From positions 1-27,933 of the forward strand of contig JBCCYM010000015.1 in NCBI GenBank assembly GCA_039190005.1: a stretch of 27,933 nucleotides of DNA, read 5' to 3'. Shown in pieces: positions 10,901 to 16,513 of this stretch. The translations under genes and the position numbers were made by a program. The notes beneath the pieces were generated by a model. It saw nothing but the letters and a program-made list of their open reading frames with translations, was not told the origin of the DNA and did not search any database. The stretch comes from JBCCYM01 sp039190005. Lineage in GTDB: Bacteria > Pseudomonadota > Gammaproteobacteria > UBA12402. Each line of letters starts with the position of its first letter. The stretch's first letter is position 1.

Positions 10901-11190
10901 GGATCAACCGGCACATAAGCCGCGCCGGCTTTGATAATACCAAGCATGGCAATAATCACTTCGAAACCGCGATCCATACAGATGATTACCGGTGTACCTT
11001 TAGTAATACCCAATCGCAATAAATAACGCGCCAATTGATTGGCGCCCTGGTTCAATTGTTGATAGCTTAATGTTTGTCCTTGAAAAATGAGTGCGGTATT
11101 ATTGGGAAAATTACCGGCTTGTTGTTCAAATAGTTGATTAATACTTAACTGTTCTAATAGATCTCCATTTAAGGGTTCTTCTTCGATCAT
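4945..11190 (-). CDS. two-module NRPS with terminal reductase (A-T-C-A-T-R, AusA-type layout)
   Basis: A 2081-residue non-ribosomal peptide synthetase. Domains: A1 (about 15-525; YTSGSTGEPKG near 170, NGKIDR at the end), T1 (LGGDS, Ser near 561), C (HHIIADG near 755), A2 (YTSGSTGKPKG near 1233), T2 (LGGNS near 1626) and a thioester reductase (GATGFIG near 1713, Y-T-Q-S-K near 1876). There is no leading C domain and no thioesterase, so the product should be a dipeptide released by NAD(P)H reduction as aldehyde or alcohol. Staphylococcal AusA has this layout and its product cyclises to pyrazinones. My hand alignment to GrsA gives specificity codes D-A-F-A-L-V-G-V-F-K (A1) and D-A-F-A-I-A-C-V-W-K (A2), suggesting two hydrophobic residues, with low certainty. 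A1 core A8 is unusual (R-R-I-D, then N-S where R-G is common). No phosphopantetheinyl transferase or exporter is in the window. The ATG lacks a strong Shine-Dalgarno. Confidence 0.93.
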   Translation of the reverse strand: MIEEEPLNGDLLEQLSINQLFEQQAGNFPNNTALIFQGQTLSYQQLNQGANQLARYLLRLGITKGTPVIICMDRGFEVIIAMLGIIKAGAAYVPVDPDYPLARIKQIIGDIDSSFLISVTGKQAVINSLDIKPTHIIYLDDNTHLVKQSKSNLQIECRGEDLAYIMYTSGSTGEPKGVMIPHRGVTRLVHKTNYIAVRPRHRFAFLSNIIFDASTFEIWGALLNGASLYIFASQILLNIEQLCREIISSKTSVMVLASAIFNLVFSMDPDVFSQLEYLLVGGEPLNKKNSLALLNNKHHPRYFLNGYGPTENTVFSATHLINKHDKDLPSIPIGHTVRYSQCYVLDKNYRLVADGEAGELYMGGYGLALGYWRRPDLNQQKFIINPFNSRTKLYKSGDLVRRLPNGELELIRRIDYQIKINSLLIEIGEIESVLLRHPAIEQAVVMCQQNQNSGFKQLIAYLLSPTPNNLSHSKLRQFLKAFLPASFIPHRFICCDSFPLSANGKIDRQALLQNHFSPLPIDSNYVPPRTATEQQLLPLWQRHLDKGKIGVLDNFFELGGDSLKLIKLLADVIDCWHIQLNVTGIRHGLCIADLADYIDKHIDERQLDKFIPISSGENQKDIFPLSLSQEQIFLHQLAMPKTPVYNETITVVVKESVSLIVMEQAINHILQRHQMLRARIKSVAGQVYNKIIPYQYYRLPFIDLSKNPRVGKKQAINIAEAQAKELFDLENASLYRFFLIKVSAREFYLFVTIHHIIADGMSLNLLLSELQTIYSNLDKKQTPRYNLPSLSGSYQDFVNWYRQQSRQADSQRHYHYWQRQLNDLPLFELKAIRRQVEAREIDLSLGSVEKFVIPTEVCQRLENIVKGGHYTPFTVLLSGFYVLLFRYSGQTDIPLASVLSLRYKTMFNDIFGDFLNTLILRVKLSAQMNGVELLDSVSTMLSRAQDHGIIPLQQLNDYLPQFCKTKFPCSVAFSLESTVESCQQPWQLDLYDVHTKTSKFDFCIALNHYQSSIIGKVEYRTRLFEPVMVRQLLQHYLQLLTIMADNLTKPISHWDFLSAAERQRLLHDWNNTKATYPDHKTLHQLFVEQAKRVPNIIAVSDGITTLNYQQLDEKSNMLAAYLCRQGLQHQQAVALYLQRRVHLIVAILAVLKAGGAYVPIDDKLPAARVVYMLNDTQARHVLCDNHAAYLPCLGEQNRQVINLDQLPTMTESVLTWSEQNGHPEDLAYIIYTSGSTGKPKGVLINHRGVVNMVTYQIKAFSLAAGMPISQFSAIGFDASVFEIFMALLSGGTLHIVPDVVCTEPQDFSLFLKQKAIAVAYIPPALLDYMPTDVQLPALNKIIIAGETGNQKTIEDWSEKYSIINCYGPAEATVWVSKYVYNTSQLGLVKCIGEPIQNIQAYVLDKRQRLVPIGVAGELYVGGVGLARGYLNKPHRTKAAFITNPFSDNPSEQLYKTGDYVRWLPDGNLEFIGRIDHQVKRHGQRLELGEIESQLTHHSAVKQAVVLVKQQERENTLFAFVSSDIQDQKQLSKTLCRYLQQYLPEYMIPSYFICRDQLALSVNHKIDRQVLQHWVDNNVLELVDLPKLRQKYVAPRSAWEKKLYQLWQDVLAIPHAFAMDDDFFQLGGNSIRVMKLIAVLYQNHNISIKADTIYQHSTIRDLAAIIETIAADNPVSEPVLDFQAEADQLIKRLTIRTGILSEKKEIKSLFFTGATGFIGAYLLKVFLTQTDMAIYCLVRADSQQTALQRLKSNLQKYKLWNNTYQSRIHIIVGHLDQDNFALSKFEYHHLATIIDIIFNCAGIVNFALPYAQLKNTNVMGLLNIINFAGSHNIPLHHCSTLAVTSFTHYYNHWPIIDEYYDVNFSEKCMAHEIGYTQSKWVGEKLIQAAQKQGLSAVIYRFGFVLCAESGYANLRDFWAIFLDVCQQIKAFPLLDDIKEEFVTVDYLAKALVSLATHPSIYEQPVYHIAPQRKNNINTNQFFEMVNKLGYKIIGLDYQQWLQKLRAFVAEHPDHLINGLMPLLSEKRLNEQTLLQLYQHSPAFSMANSSVLLADYDNITTSPTAITDTVITTYLDFLTKKYT

Positions 11191-11316
11191 GCAATTAATC
11201 TGCGTTTATTGTTCTTATTCTTCGACTTTGTCTTTCTGGCGTTTCTCTTTCACTTCTTGTTATTTTAGTTAAATCAAAAACCAGTACGAAGACCACTGCT
11301 TTGATGCGTCGGCGAT

Positions 11317-11343
11317 TTTACAACAGTTTACAATAGTTTACAA
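11317..11343. promoter_or_regulatory. three TTTACAA repeats spaced exactly 10 bp upstream of the NRPS gene
   Basis: TTTACAA occurs at 11317-11323, 11327-11333 and 11337-11343, so the repeat is helically phased at 10 bp. It sits about 130-150 bp upstream of the NRPS start in the 199-bp gap after hflX. Phased direct repeats often bind response regulators or other activators. No clear NRPS promoter hexamers are seen; the rest of 11191-11389 shows nothing further that I can support. Confidence 0.4.
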
Positions 11344-11389
11344 ATTTATGACGCGCGCGAACTTTTAACAAGCACAAAATCATTATTAA

Positions 11390-12664
11390 TCAAACAGTTA
11401 CATCCTCCGCCATGCTTATTAAACGCGCGTAGCGACTACGCGGCAGACGGATTTCCACCAAAAATTCACCTTGTTCACCGACCTGTTCGCCAATAATCGC
11501 GTTGAGTTGGTACAGTCGCGAACGCAGTGCTTGATCTTTTTTAGAACGAAGTATCATACAGCAATGAACAAACGCTTCACTCAAACGCTCACTGATTGCC
11601 TGGTAAAGTATTTCCAGTCCCTCGGCTTTTTCTGCCGACAACCATACTCGAACCGGCATCCCCTCACGATCATAATCAATATGAGGCGTCGTATTTGCCA
11701 ATAAATCGATTTTATTGCGGACTTCCAGTACCGGCACATTATCGGCGCCGATTTCAGCCAGTACCTGTCGCACCTGTTCTGTTTTATCATGACGGTAATC
11801 ATCATGGATGTCGACAATATGTAACAGCAATGCGGCCTCACGGGTCTCTTCCAAGGTCGCGTGAAAGGCGGCAATTAATTCATGGGGTAAGTGACGAATA
11901 AAGCCGACGGTATCCGCGACAATAGCGCGACCAAATTGTGGCAAATCAATCGCGCGCAGGGTTGGATCGAGTGTCGCGAAAAGCTGATCAGCCACGTAAA
12001 CATCGGCTTGAGTCATGTTATTAAATAAGGTTGATTTGCCGGCATTGGTATAACCCACCAGTGATATTGTCGGAATATCGGCGCGTTGACGCGCGCGCCG
12101 CCCCTGTGATCGCTGTCCACGCACTTTTTTAAGCTGTTTTTTAATCGCGTCAATACGGAAACGAATCAAACGCCGATCGGTTTCTAACTGCGTTTCACCC
12201 GGACCACGCAGACCAATCCCACCTTTCTGACGTTCCAAGTGCGTCCAACCACGCACTAAACGTGTGGACAGATGCTGTAACTGAGCCAACTCGACTTGTA
12301 ATTTCCCCTCAAAACTACGTGCCCGACGGGCGAAAATATCTAAAATCAGCGCCGTGCGATCCATGACTCGACAGGCTAACAGCTTTTCCAGATTCCGCTC
12401 CTGTGCCGGGGTGAGATCATGATTGAAAACAACAATATCGGCACAGTGGTACTTAACGGCTAGCGCGACTTCCTCCGCTTTACCACCGCCGATGAAATAT
12501 TTAGGTGAAGGTGCTGAGCGCGTTGTGATGATCTCATCAACAAGTTCGCCACCGGTAGAACGAATGAGTTCACGAAACTCATTAAGATTGTGATCAGCTA
12601 TTGGCGAAAAGTTAACATGGACAATAATAAGCTTTTCACATTGAAAGTGTGATTGTTCCAACAC
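11390..12664 (-). CDS. hflX: HflX ribosome-associated GTPase
   Basis: A 424-residue GTPase of the HflX family, which binds the 50S subunit and splits stalled or stress-damaged ribosomes. The N-terminal HflX domain carries the glycine-rich segment F-I-G-G-G-K (57-62) and the hallmark G-G-I-G-L-R-G-P-G-E-T-Q-L (148-160). The G domain shows G1 GYTNAGKST (204-212), G3 DTVGF (251-255) and G4 NKID (317-320). The first codon is GTG at 12664 with only a weak upstream purine stretch. It follows hfq on the same strand with a 46-nt gap, the usual gammaproteobacterial order hfq-hflX. The expected hflK-hflC genes are absent downstream, where the NRPS gene stands instead. Confidence 0.95.
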   Translation of the reverse strand: MLEQSHFQCEKLIIVHVNFSPIADHNLNEFRELIRSTGGELVDEIITTRSAPSPKYFIGGGKAEEVALAVKYHCADIVVFNHDLTPAQERNLEKLLACRVMDRTALILDIFARRARSFEGKLQVELAQLQHLSTRLVRGWTHLERQKGGIGLRGPGETQLETDRRLIRFRIDAIKKQLKKVRGQRSQGRRARQRADIPTISLVGYTNAGKSTLFNNMTQADVYVADQLFATLDPTLRAIDLPQFGRAIVADTVGFIRHLPHELIAAFHATLEETREAALLLHIVDIHDDYRHDKTEQVRQVLAEIGADNVPVLEVRNKIDLLANTTPHIDYDREGMPVRVWLSAEKAEGLEILYQAISERLSEAFVHCCMILRSKKDQALRSRLYQLNAIIGEQVGEQGEFLVEIRLPRSRYARLISMAEDVTV

Positions 12665-12710
12665 CCGTCAGTTTATAAGCCCGCGGATTAAGCACAAATC
12701 GGACATCATG

Positions 12711-12995
12711 CTATTTGTTTCCATTAACTGGCAATTTCGTTGCTTGGCTAGGGACAATGGTTGCAATGGAATGTCTATAAATCATTTGTGACACTGTACC
12801 TTTAAGAAAAATCACCACATCGTCAAAGGAACTGATGACCCCTTCAAGTTTAATACCATTTGCCAAATAAACCGCCACTCTGGTTTTACTTTCACGCAGA
12901 ATGTCGATAAATTCATTATGCATTGATTCATTATGTACTGATTCAGACACTGCTGATTCAGATACCGTTGATTCAGATACTGTTGATTCAGACAC
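12711..12995 (-). CDS. hfq: Hfq RNA chaperone with tandem-repeat N-terminal extension
   Basis: A 94-residue Hfq. Residues about 29-88 carry the Sm fold, including Y-L-A-N-G-I-K-L (Sm1) and K-G-T-V-S-Q-M-I-Y-R-H (Sm2). Hfq is the hexameric chaperone for small RNA-mRNA pairing. The start is GTG at 12995, supported by GAGG six nt upstream; an ATG at codon 25 would give a canonical-length protein but has no Shine-Dalgarno. Residues 1-29 are six repeats of about five residues (VSEST-like, then VHNES and MHNEF) coded by a 15-nt repeat. By alignment with E. coli Hfq several RNA-contact positions differ: Gln8 to His, Asp9 to Asn, Gln41 to Asp, Phe42 to Val, Gln33 to Glu, and rim Arg17 to Glu. His57 is kept. 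A changed proximal-face specificity is an inference. Confidence 0.92.
   Translation of the reverse strand: MSESTVSESTVSESAVSESVHNESMHNEFIDILRESKTRVAVYLANGIKLEGVISSFDDVVIFLKGTVSQMIYRHSIATIVPSQATKLPVNGNK
12909..12995 (-). repeat. 15-nt tandem repeat at the 5' end of hfq
   Basis: Reading on the minus strand from the GTG, units of the type GTATCTGAATCAACA repeat about four times (one unit short by a codon), followed by two related 15-nt units (GTACATAATGAATCA and ATGCATAATGAATTT). All lengths are multiples of three, so gain or loss of units keeps the reading frame. The units encode an acidic, serine-rich tail. Confidence 0.85.
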
Positions 12996-13105
12996 CTTAA
13001 GCCTCTTTATTTATTTCAATTGATTCTTGTTATAAATTTATCGGACTAATTAAACCATAATTAAAATAAAATAGCAAGCAGTGTAAAATATATTGCAATT
13101 GTGTC

Positions 13106-13133
13106 TTGCTTTTTAATAAAAACTTGTTAGAAT
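13106..13133 (+). promoter_or_regulatory. sigma70-like promoter of the rpsF-rpsR/rplI operon
   Basis: TTGCTT (13106-13111) and TAGAAT (13128-13133) are separated by 16 bp. The predicted transcription start near 13140 leaves a leader of about 70 nt before the ATG at 13211. The divergent hfq promoter must lie in the same 12996-13130 AT-rich gap, but I see no convincing hexamers for it. Confidence 0.5.
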
Positions 13134-13158
13134 GAATGGCTTAACTACGATAATCCTT

Positions 13159-13187
13159 GCAACACCGGTACAACGCTATCGGGTTGT
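13159..13187 (+). promoter_or_regulatory. leader hairpin resembling the S6:S18-binding rpsF leader motif
   Basis: In the predicted leader CAAC (13160-13163) and CCG (13165-13167) can pair with CGG (13180-13182) and GTTG (13183-13186), leaving A13164 bulged. The left strand contains ACACCGG. Known rpsF leaders in many bacteria carry a hairpin with a conserved CCG element that binds the S6:S18 complex and represses translation, mimicking its 16S rRNA site. This hairpin lies 9 nt before the GAGGAG ribosome binding site (13196-13201), the right place for that control. The match is by eye, not by a covariance model. Confidence 0.45.
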
Positions 13188-13210
13188 AAAAACCATGAGG
13201 AGTCATCGCC

Positions 13211-13783
13211 ATGCGATATTATGAAATTTTATTTTTGATTCATCCCGATCAAAGTGAACAAATTCCCGGTATGATTGAGCGCTATAAAAACATAGCGACA
13301 ACCAACGGTGGAAAAATCACCCGTGAAGAAGATTGGGGTAAACGCCCACTGGCTTATACCATCAATAATATCAGCAAAGCCCACTATATTCTGCTCAACC
13401 TGGAGTGTGGTCAAGCTCAAGTTACTGAATTAAAAGCCGCTTTCCGTTTCAATGACGCGATTATCCGTTACCTATTTATCAATACCAAAACCGCGGTAAC
13501 AGCAGCTTCACCATTACTCAACGCCAGTGAAAAGAAAGAAGATAGCAAAGAAAGCAGTCATTCCCAACGCGACAAACGATCTGGCGTGGTGCCACTCAGT
13601 AGCCACATTGATATTGATTATAAGCATATTGAGCATTTAAAACGATTTACCACGGAAACAGGCAAAATTATTCCTGCTCGTGTTACCGGCGCCAGCGCGA
13701 AATCTCAGCGTCGCATCACGCAAGCGATAAAACGGGCACGTAATGCCGCATTACTACCGTTTTCCCATAGTCATAAACGTTAA
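13211..13783 (+). CDS. rpsF-rpsR: fused ribosomal proteins S6 and S18 (RpsF-RpsR)
   Basis: One uninterrupted 190-codon gene. Residues 1-96 are S6 (MRYYEILFLIHPDQSEQ, EDWGKRPLAY, FRFNDAIIR). Residues about 133-190 are S18 (IDYKHIEHLK, TETGKIIPARVTG, AKSQRRITQAIKRAR, LLPF). The linker (97-132) is Lys/Ser/Glu-rich. In E. coli the order is rpsF-priB-rpsR-rplI, with S6 and S18 as separate proteins that bind the 30S platform as a heterodimer, so fusion of the partners is structurally plausible. The usual S18 N-terminal segment (RRRKFCRF in E. coli) is not recognisable. No stop, start or ribosome binding site separates the halves, and no other rpsR or priB lies between this gene and rplI. GAGGAG at 13196-13201 supports the start. 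Confidence 0.92.
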   Translation: MRYYEILFLIHPDQSEQIPGMIERYKNIATTNGGKITREEDWGKRPLAYTINNISKAHYILLNLECGQAQVTELKAAFRFNDAIIRYLFINTKTAVTAASPLLNASEKKEDSKESSHSQRDKRSGVVPLSSHIDIDYKHIEHLKRFTTETGKIIPARVTGASAKSQRRITQAIKRARNAALLPFSHSHKR

Positions 13784-13800
13784 TCATTATGAGGTGAATG

Positions 13801-14265
13801 ATGGAAATCATTTTATTAGAAAGAATACACCACCTAGGTAATTTAGGTGATAAAGTCAAAGTAAAAGCCGGCTTTGGTCGTAATTATTTAATTCCACAAG
13901 GCAAGGCCGTACCAGCTAACGCCGCTAATATTGCTAAATTTGAAGCACGTCGCGCCGAATTAGAAAAATTAGAACAGGAAAAATTGACCGCGGCTGAGCA
14001 ACGCGCGGCACAATTAAACGAGTTAACGGTTTCGATTGCCTGTCTCGCGAGTGAAGAAGGTAAATTATACGGTTCTGTCGGCACCAAAGAAATTGCTGAC
14101 GCCATTAATAGCAACAGTGAGGCGAAAATTGAGAAACATGAAGTATTATTATCGGATGGTGTGATTCGTCAGCTCGGTGAATATCAGATTAAAGTACAGC
14201 TTCACAGCGACATTAATGCCACAGTGACTATAAACATTAACGCTGAGACAAAAGCCGAACAATAA
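13801..14265 (+). CDS. rplI: 50S ribosomal protein L9
   Basis: A 154-residue L9, close to the usual length of about 149. It begins MEIILLERIHHLGNLGDKVKV, the conserved rRNA-binding N-terminal domain with V-K-A-G-F-G-R-N-Y-L-I-P (about 22-33). A long charged helix (about 40-75) and the C-terminal domain (about 80-150) follow. L9 binds 23S rRNA at the base of the L1 stalk. Two ATGs are adjacent; GAGG at 13791-13794 lies 6 nt before the second (13801) and only 3 nt before the first (13798), so 13801 is preferred. It lies 17 nt after the fused rpsF-rpsR gene and is surely cotranscribed. Confidence 0.96.
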   Translation: MEIILLERIHHLGNLGDKVKVKAGFGRNYLIPQGKAVPANAANIAKFEARRAELEKLEQEKLTAAEQRAAQLNELTVSIACLASEEGKLYGSVGTKEIADAINSNSEAKIEKHEVLLSDGVIRQLGEYQIKVQLHSDINATVTININAETKAEQ

Positions 14266-14288
14266 GCAAAAAGTATTATTTATTCCGT

Positions 14289-15002
14289 ATGCGTCCCAGT
14301 GGCAGAGACAAACAGCAATTACGTCCTATAGACTTTCAACTCGCTTATACCAAATACGCGGCGGGTTCGGTATTAGTCAGCAGTGGCGATACCAAAATAT
14401 TATGTCACGCCAGTTTACAGAAAGGCGTGCCTAAATTTTTAAAAGGAAAAAAGCAAGGTTGGTTAACCGCTGAATACAGCATGTTGCCGAGTTCAACCCA
14501 TGAACGTTGCCAACGTGACGCGACACGCGGCCGACCGGATGGCAGAGCACAGGAAATTCAACGTTTAATCGGTCGCAGCTTACGCAGCATGATTGACTTG
14601 CGGCAAATCGGTGAAAACACTATTTACATTGATTGTGATGTGATACAAGCCGATGGCGGTACGCGCACCGCGGCCATTAATGGCGCCTGTGTCGCCCTGG
14701 TTGAAGCCATACGTTTTATGCAGCGCAATAAAATCATCAACACTGACCCCTTATTACAACTTATCGCTGCCGTTTCAGTCGGTATTTACCAAGGTGAACC
14801 CGTGCTTGACCTTGATTACGCTGAAGATCAACAAGCAGACACAGACATGAATGTGGTAATGAATCATAACGGCAATTTCATTGAAATTCAGGGAACAGCG
14901 GAAAAACAAGCATTCACTTACGCGCAACAGCAGGAAATGCTAGCACTAGCGCAACAAGGCATTGATCAAATTATTCAACACCAACAAAGCATATTACGAT
15001 AA
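14289..15002 (+). CDS. rph: ribonuclease PH
   Basis: A 237-residue phosphate-dependent 3'-5' exoribonuclease that trims tRNA 3' ends; the length matches the family (about 238). It starts MRPSGRD, the typical N-terminus. Visible signatures are H-E-R-C-Q-R-D-A-T-R-G-R-P-D-G-R (71-86), the phosphate-binding G-G-T-R-T-A (123-128) and L-D-L-D-Y-A-E-D...D-T-D-M-N-V-V (173-190) with the catalytic acidic residues. It starts 23 nt after rplI with no obvious Shine-Dalgarno, and is probably part of the same transcript. It looks full length, unlike the frameshifted rph of E. coli K-12. Confidence 0.97.
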   Translation: MRPSGRDKQQLRPIDFQLAYTKYAAGSVLVSSGDTKILCHASLQKGVPKFLKGKKQGWLTAEYSMLPSSTHERCQRDATRGRPDGRAQEIQRLIGRSLRSMIDLRQIGENTIYIDCDVIQADGGTRTAAINGACVALVEAIRFMQRNKIINTDPLLQLIAAVSVGIYQGEPVLDLDYAEDQQADTDMNVVMNHNGNFIEIQGTAEKQAFTYAQQQEMLALAQQGIDQIIQHQQSILR

Positions 15003-15041
15003 AGACACAGCGCGTTTTATTGTGGTTATGCGCTAAGCGAC

Positions 15042-16397
15042 ATGGTCAAAAACAAAGTCATTTATTATTGTCAAAAATGTGGCAGCCAATTCCCCAAATG
15101 GGCGGGGCAATGTAACGAGTGTGGCGCGTGGAACACACTTGTTGAAGAAATTAGCAAACCCGACGCCTCCCGCTTTTCCAACTATGCCGGCAATATCGCT
15201 GACATTACCACCTTGGCGCAAGTGGAAAAAATTGAACAGATACGCACAAATTCTGGTATTGATGAATTGGATCGGGTACTCGGTGGTGGTTTGGTTGCCG
15301 GCTCGGTGGTGTTAATTGGTGGCAGTCCGGGCATCGGCAAATCAACCTTGTTGCTACAGACCAGTTGTCTTTTAAGTCAAGACCAACATGTGCTTTATGT
15401 TACCGGTGAAGAATCCTTGCAACAAGTCGCGCTACGCGCCCAACGTCTTAATTTACCGCAACAGCAACTGAAGATGATGGCTGAGACATGCGTGGAAAAA
15501 ATTATTGCCGGCGCTAAAAAAACAAAACCTCAACTGCTTGTCATCGACTCGATTCAGACCATTTTTACCGAACAATTATCATCAGCGCCCGGCGCCGTCA
15601 GCCAAGTACGCGAAAGTGCCGCCTGTCTGGTCAATTTTGCTAAACAAACGAATACAAGCATTTTTCTTATCGGTCATGTCACTAAAGAAGGCGCGATTGC
15701 CGGACCGCGCATACTTGAACACATGGTCGATACCGTACTTTATTTTGATAGCAATCATGATGAACGTTTTCGTTTATTACGCACGGTAAAAAACCGTTTT
15801 GGTTCCGTCAACGAACTGGGTATTTTTGCCATGACTGATAAAGGATTGAAAGAAGTCAACAATCCCTCCGCTATTTTTTTATCGCGATCAGCGCCCATCA
15901 GTGCCGGCAGTACCGTCACGGTGACCTGGGAAGGCAGCCGTCCTTTATTAGTTGAACTGCAAGCCTTAGTTGATGACAGCAAACTCAGCAACCCGCGCCG
16001 CGTGGCCGTTGGTTTAGAGCAAAACCGTATGGCCATGTTACTGGCGGTATTGCATCGACACGGTGGTATCGCCACCTATGACCAAGATGTTTTTGTCAAT
16101 ATTGTCGGTGGCGTTAAAGTTTGTGAAACCGCAGCGGACTTACCGCTATTGCTCACGGTGTTGTCCAGCCTACGTGATAAAGCCTTGCCCGATGACCTGG
16201 TAGTATTTGGTGAAGTGGGATTATCCGGCGAAATCCGACCAGTACAAAGCGGACAGGAACGCTTAAAAGAAGCCATGAAACATGGCTTTAAACGCGCGAT
16301 TATTCCTAAAGCCAATCAGGCAAAGAAAATGATAACCGGCTTGGATATTATTGCTGTTGATAATCTACGCGGGGCATTAGCGGCGGCTTATCATTAA
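15042..16397 (+). CDS. radA: DNA repair protein RadA
   Basis: A 451-residue RadA (Sms), a RecA-related, DnaB-like helicase for branch migration in recombinational repair. A C4 zinc finger (C10, C13, C24, C27) is followed by the Walker A motif GGSPGIGKST (93-102), the T-G-E-E segment, Walker B (L-L-V-I-D-S, 165-170), the RadA-specific K-N-R-F-G (250-254) and a C-terminal Lon-like domain. Length and order match the family. It follows rph after 39 nt. The ATG has no strong ribosome binding site. A long palindrome 10 nt after the stop may end the transcript. Confidence 0.97.
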   Translation: MVKNKVIYYCQKCGSQFPKWAGQCNECGAWNTLVEEISKPDASRFSNYAGNIADITTLAQVEKIEQIRTNSGIDELDRVLGGGLVAGSVVLIGGSPGIGKSTLLLQTSCLLSQDQHVLYVTGEESLQQVALRAQRLNLPQQQLKMMAETCVEKIIAGAKKTKPQLLVIDSIQTIFTEQLSSAPGAVSQVRESAACLVNFAKQTNTSIFLIGHVTKEGAIAGPRILEHMVDTVLYFDSNHDERFRLLRTVKNRFGSVNELGIFAMTDKGLKEVNNPSAIFLSRSAPISAGSTVTVTWEGSRPLLVELQALVDDSKLSNPRRVAVGLEQNRMAMLLAVLHRHGGIATYDQDVFVNIVGGVKVCETAADLPLLLTVLSSLRDKALPDDLVVFGEVGLSGEIRPVQSGQERLKEAMKHGFKRAIIPKANQAKKMITGLDIIAVDNLRGALAAAYH

Positions 16398-16407
16398 AAA
16401 CACACAC

Positions 16408-16496
16408 CCGTCATTCCCGCGCAGGCGGGAATCCAGGAGAAAAATGTTTATGCCTGTAGCTTGTTCTCTGGATTCCCGCCTGCGCGGGAATGACGG
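16408..16496. repeat. inverted pair of dRS3-like repeats, possible bidirectional terminator
   Basis: The arms at 16408-16440 and 16465-16496 are reverse complements except for one missing base, with a loop of about 24 nt. Each arm contains a 20-mer of the form ATTCCC-N8-GGGAAT (16413-16432 and 16472-16491), the format of the neisserial dRS3 repeat; the wider arm resembles a repeat dispersed in many proteobacteria. It lies between the convergent genes radA and the cpYpsA gene and could end transcription of both. Confidence 0.8.
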
Positions 16497-16513
16497 AGGA
16501 AAAAGTGAAAAAC

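Noticed and set aside
11215..11260. A short minus-strand frame ending E-V-K-E-K-R-Q-K-D-K-V-E-E before a stop, upstream of the NRPS; considered as a relic of hflK or hflC.
   Set aside because: Too short, with a stop just upstream; charged low-complexity sequence cannot be assigned.
12909..12995. The 15-nt repeats as a CRISPR-like or spacer-bearing array.
   Set aside because: Units are directly adjacent without spacers and lie in frame inside hfq. No CRISPR array is visible anywhere in the window.
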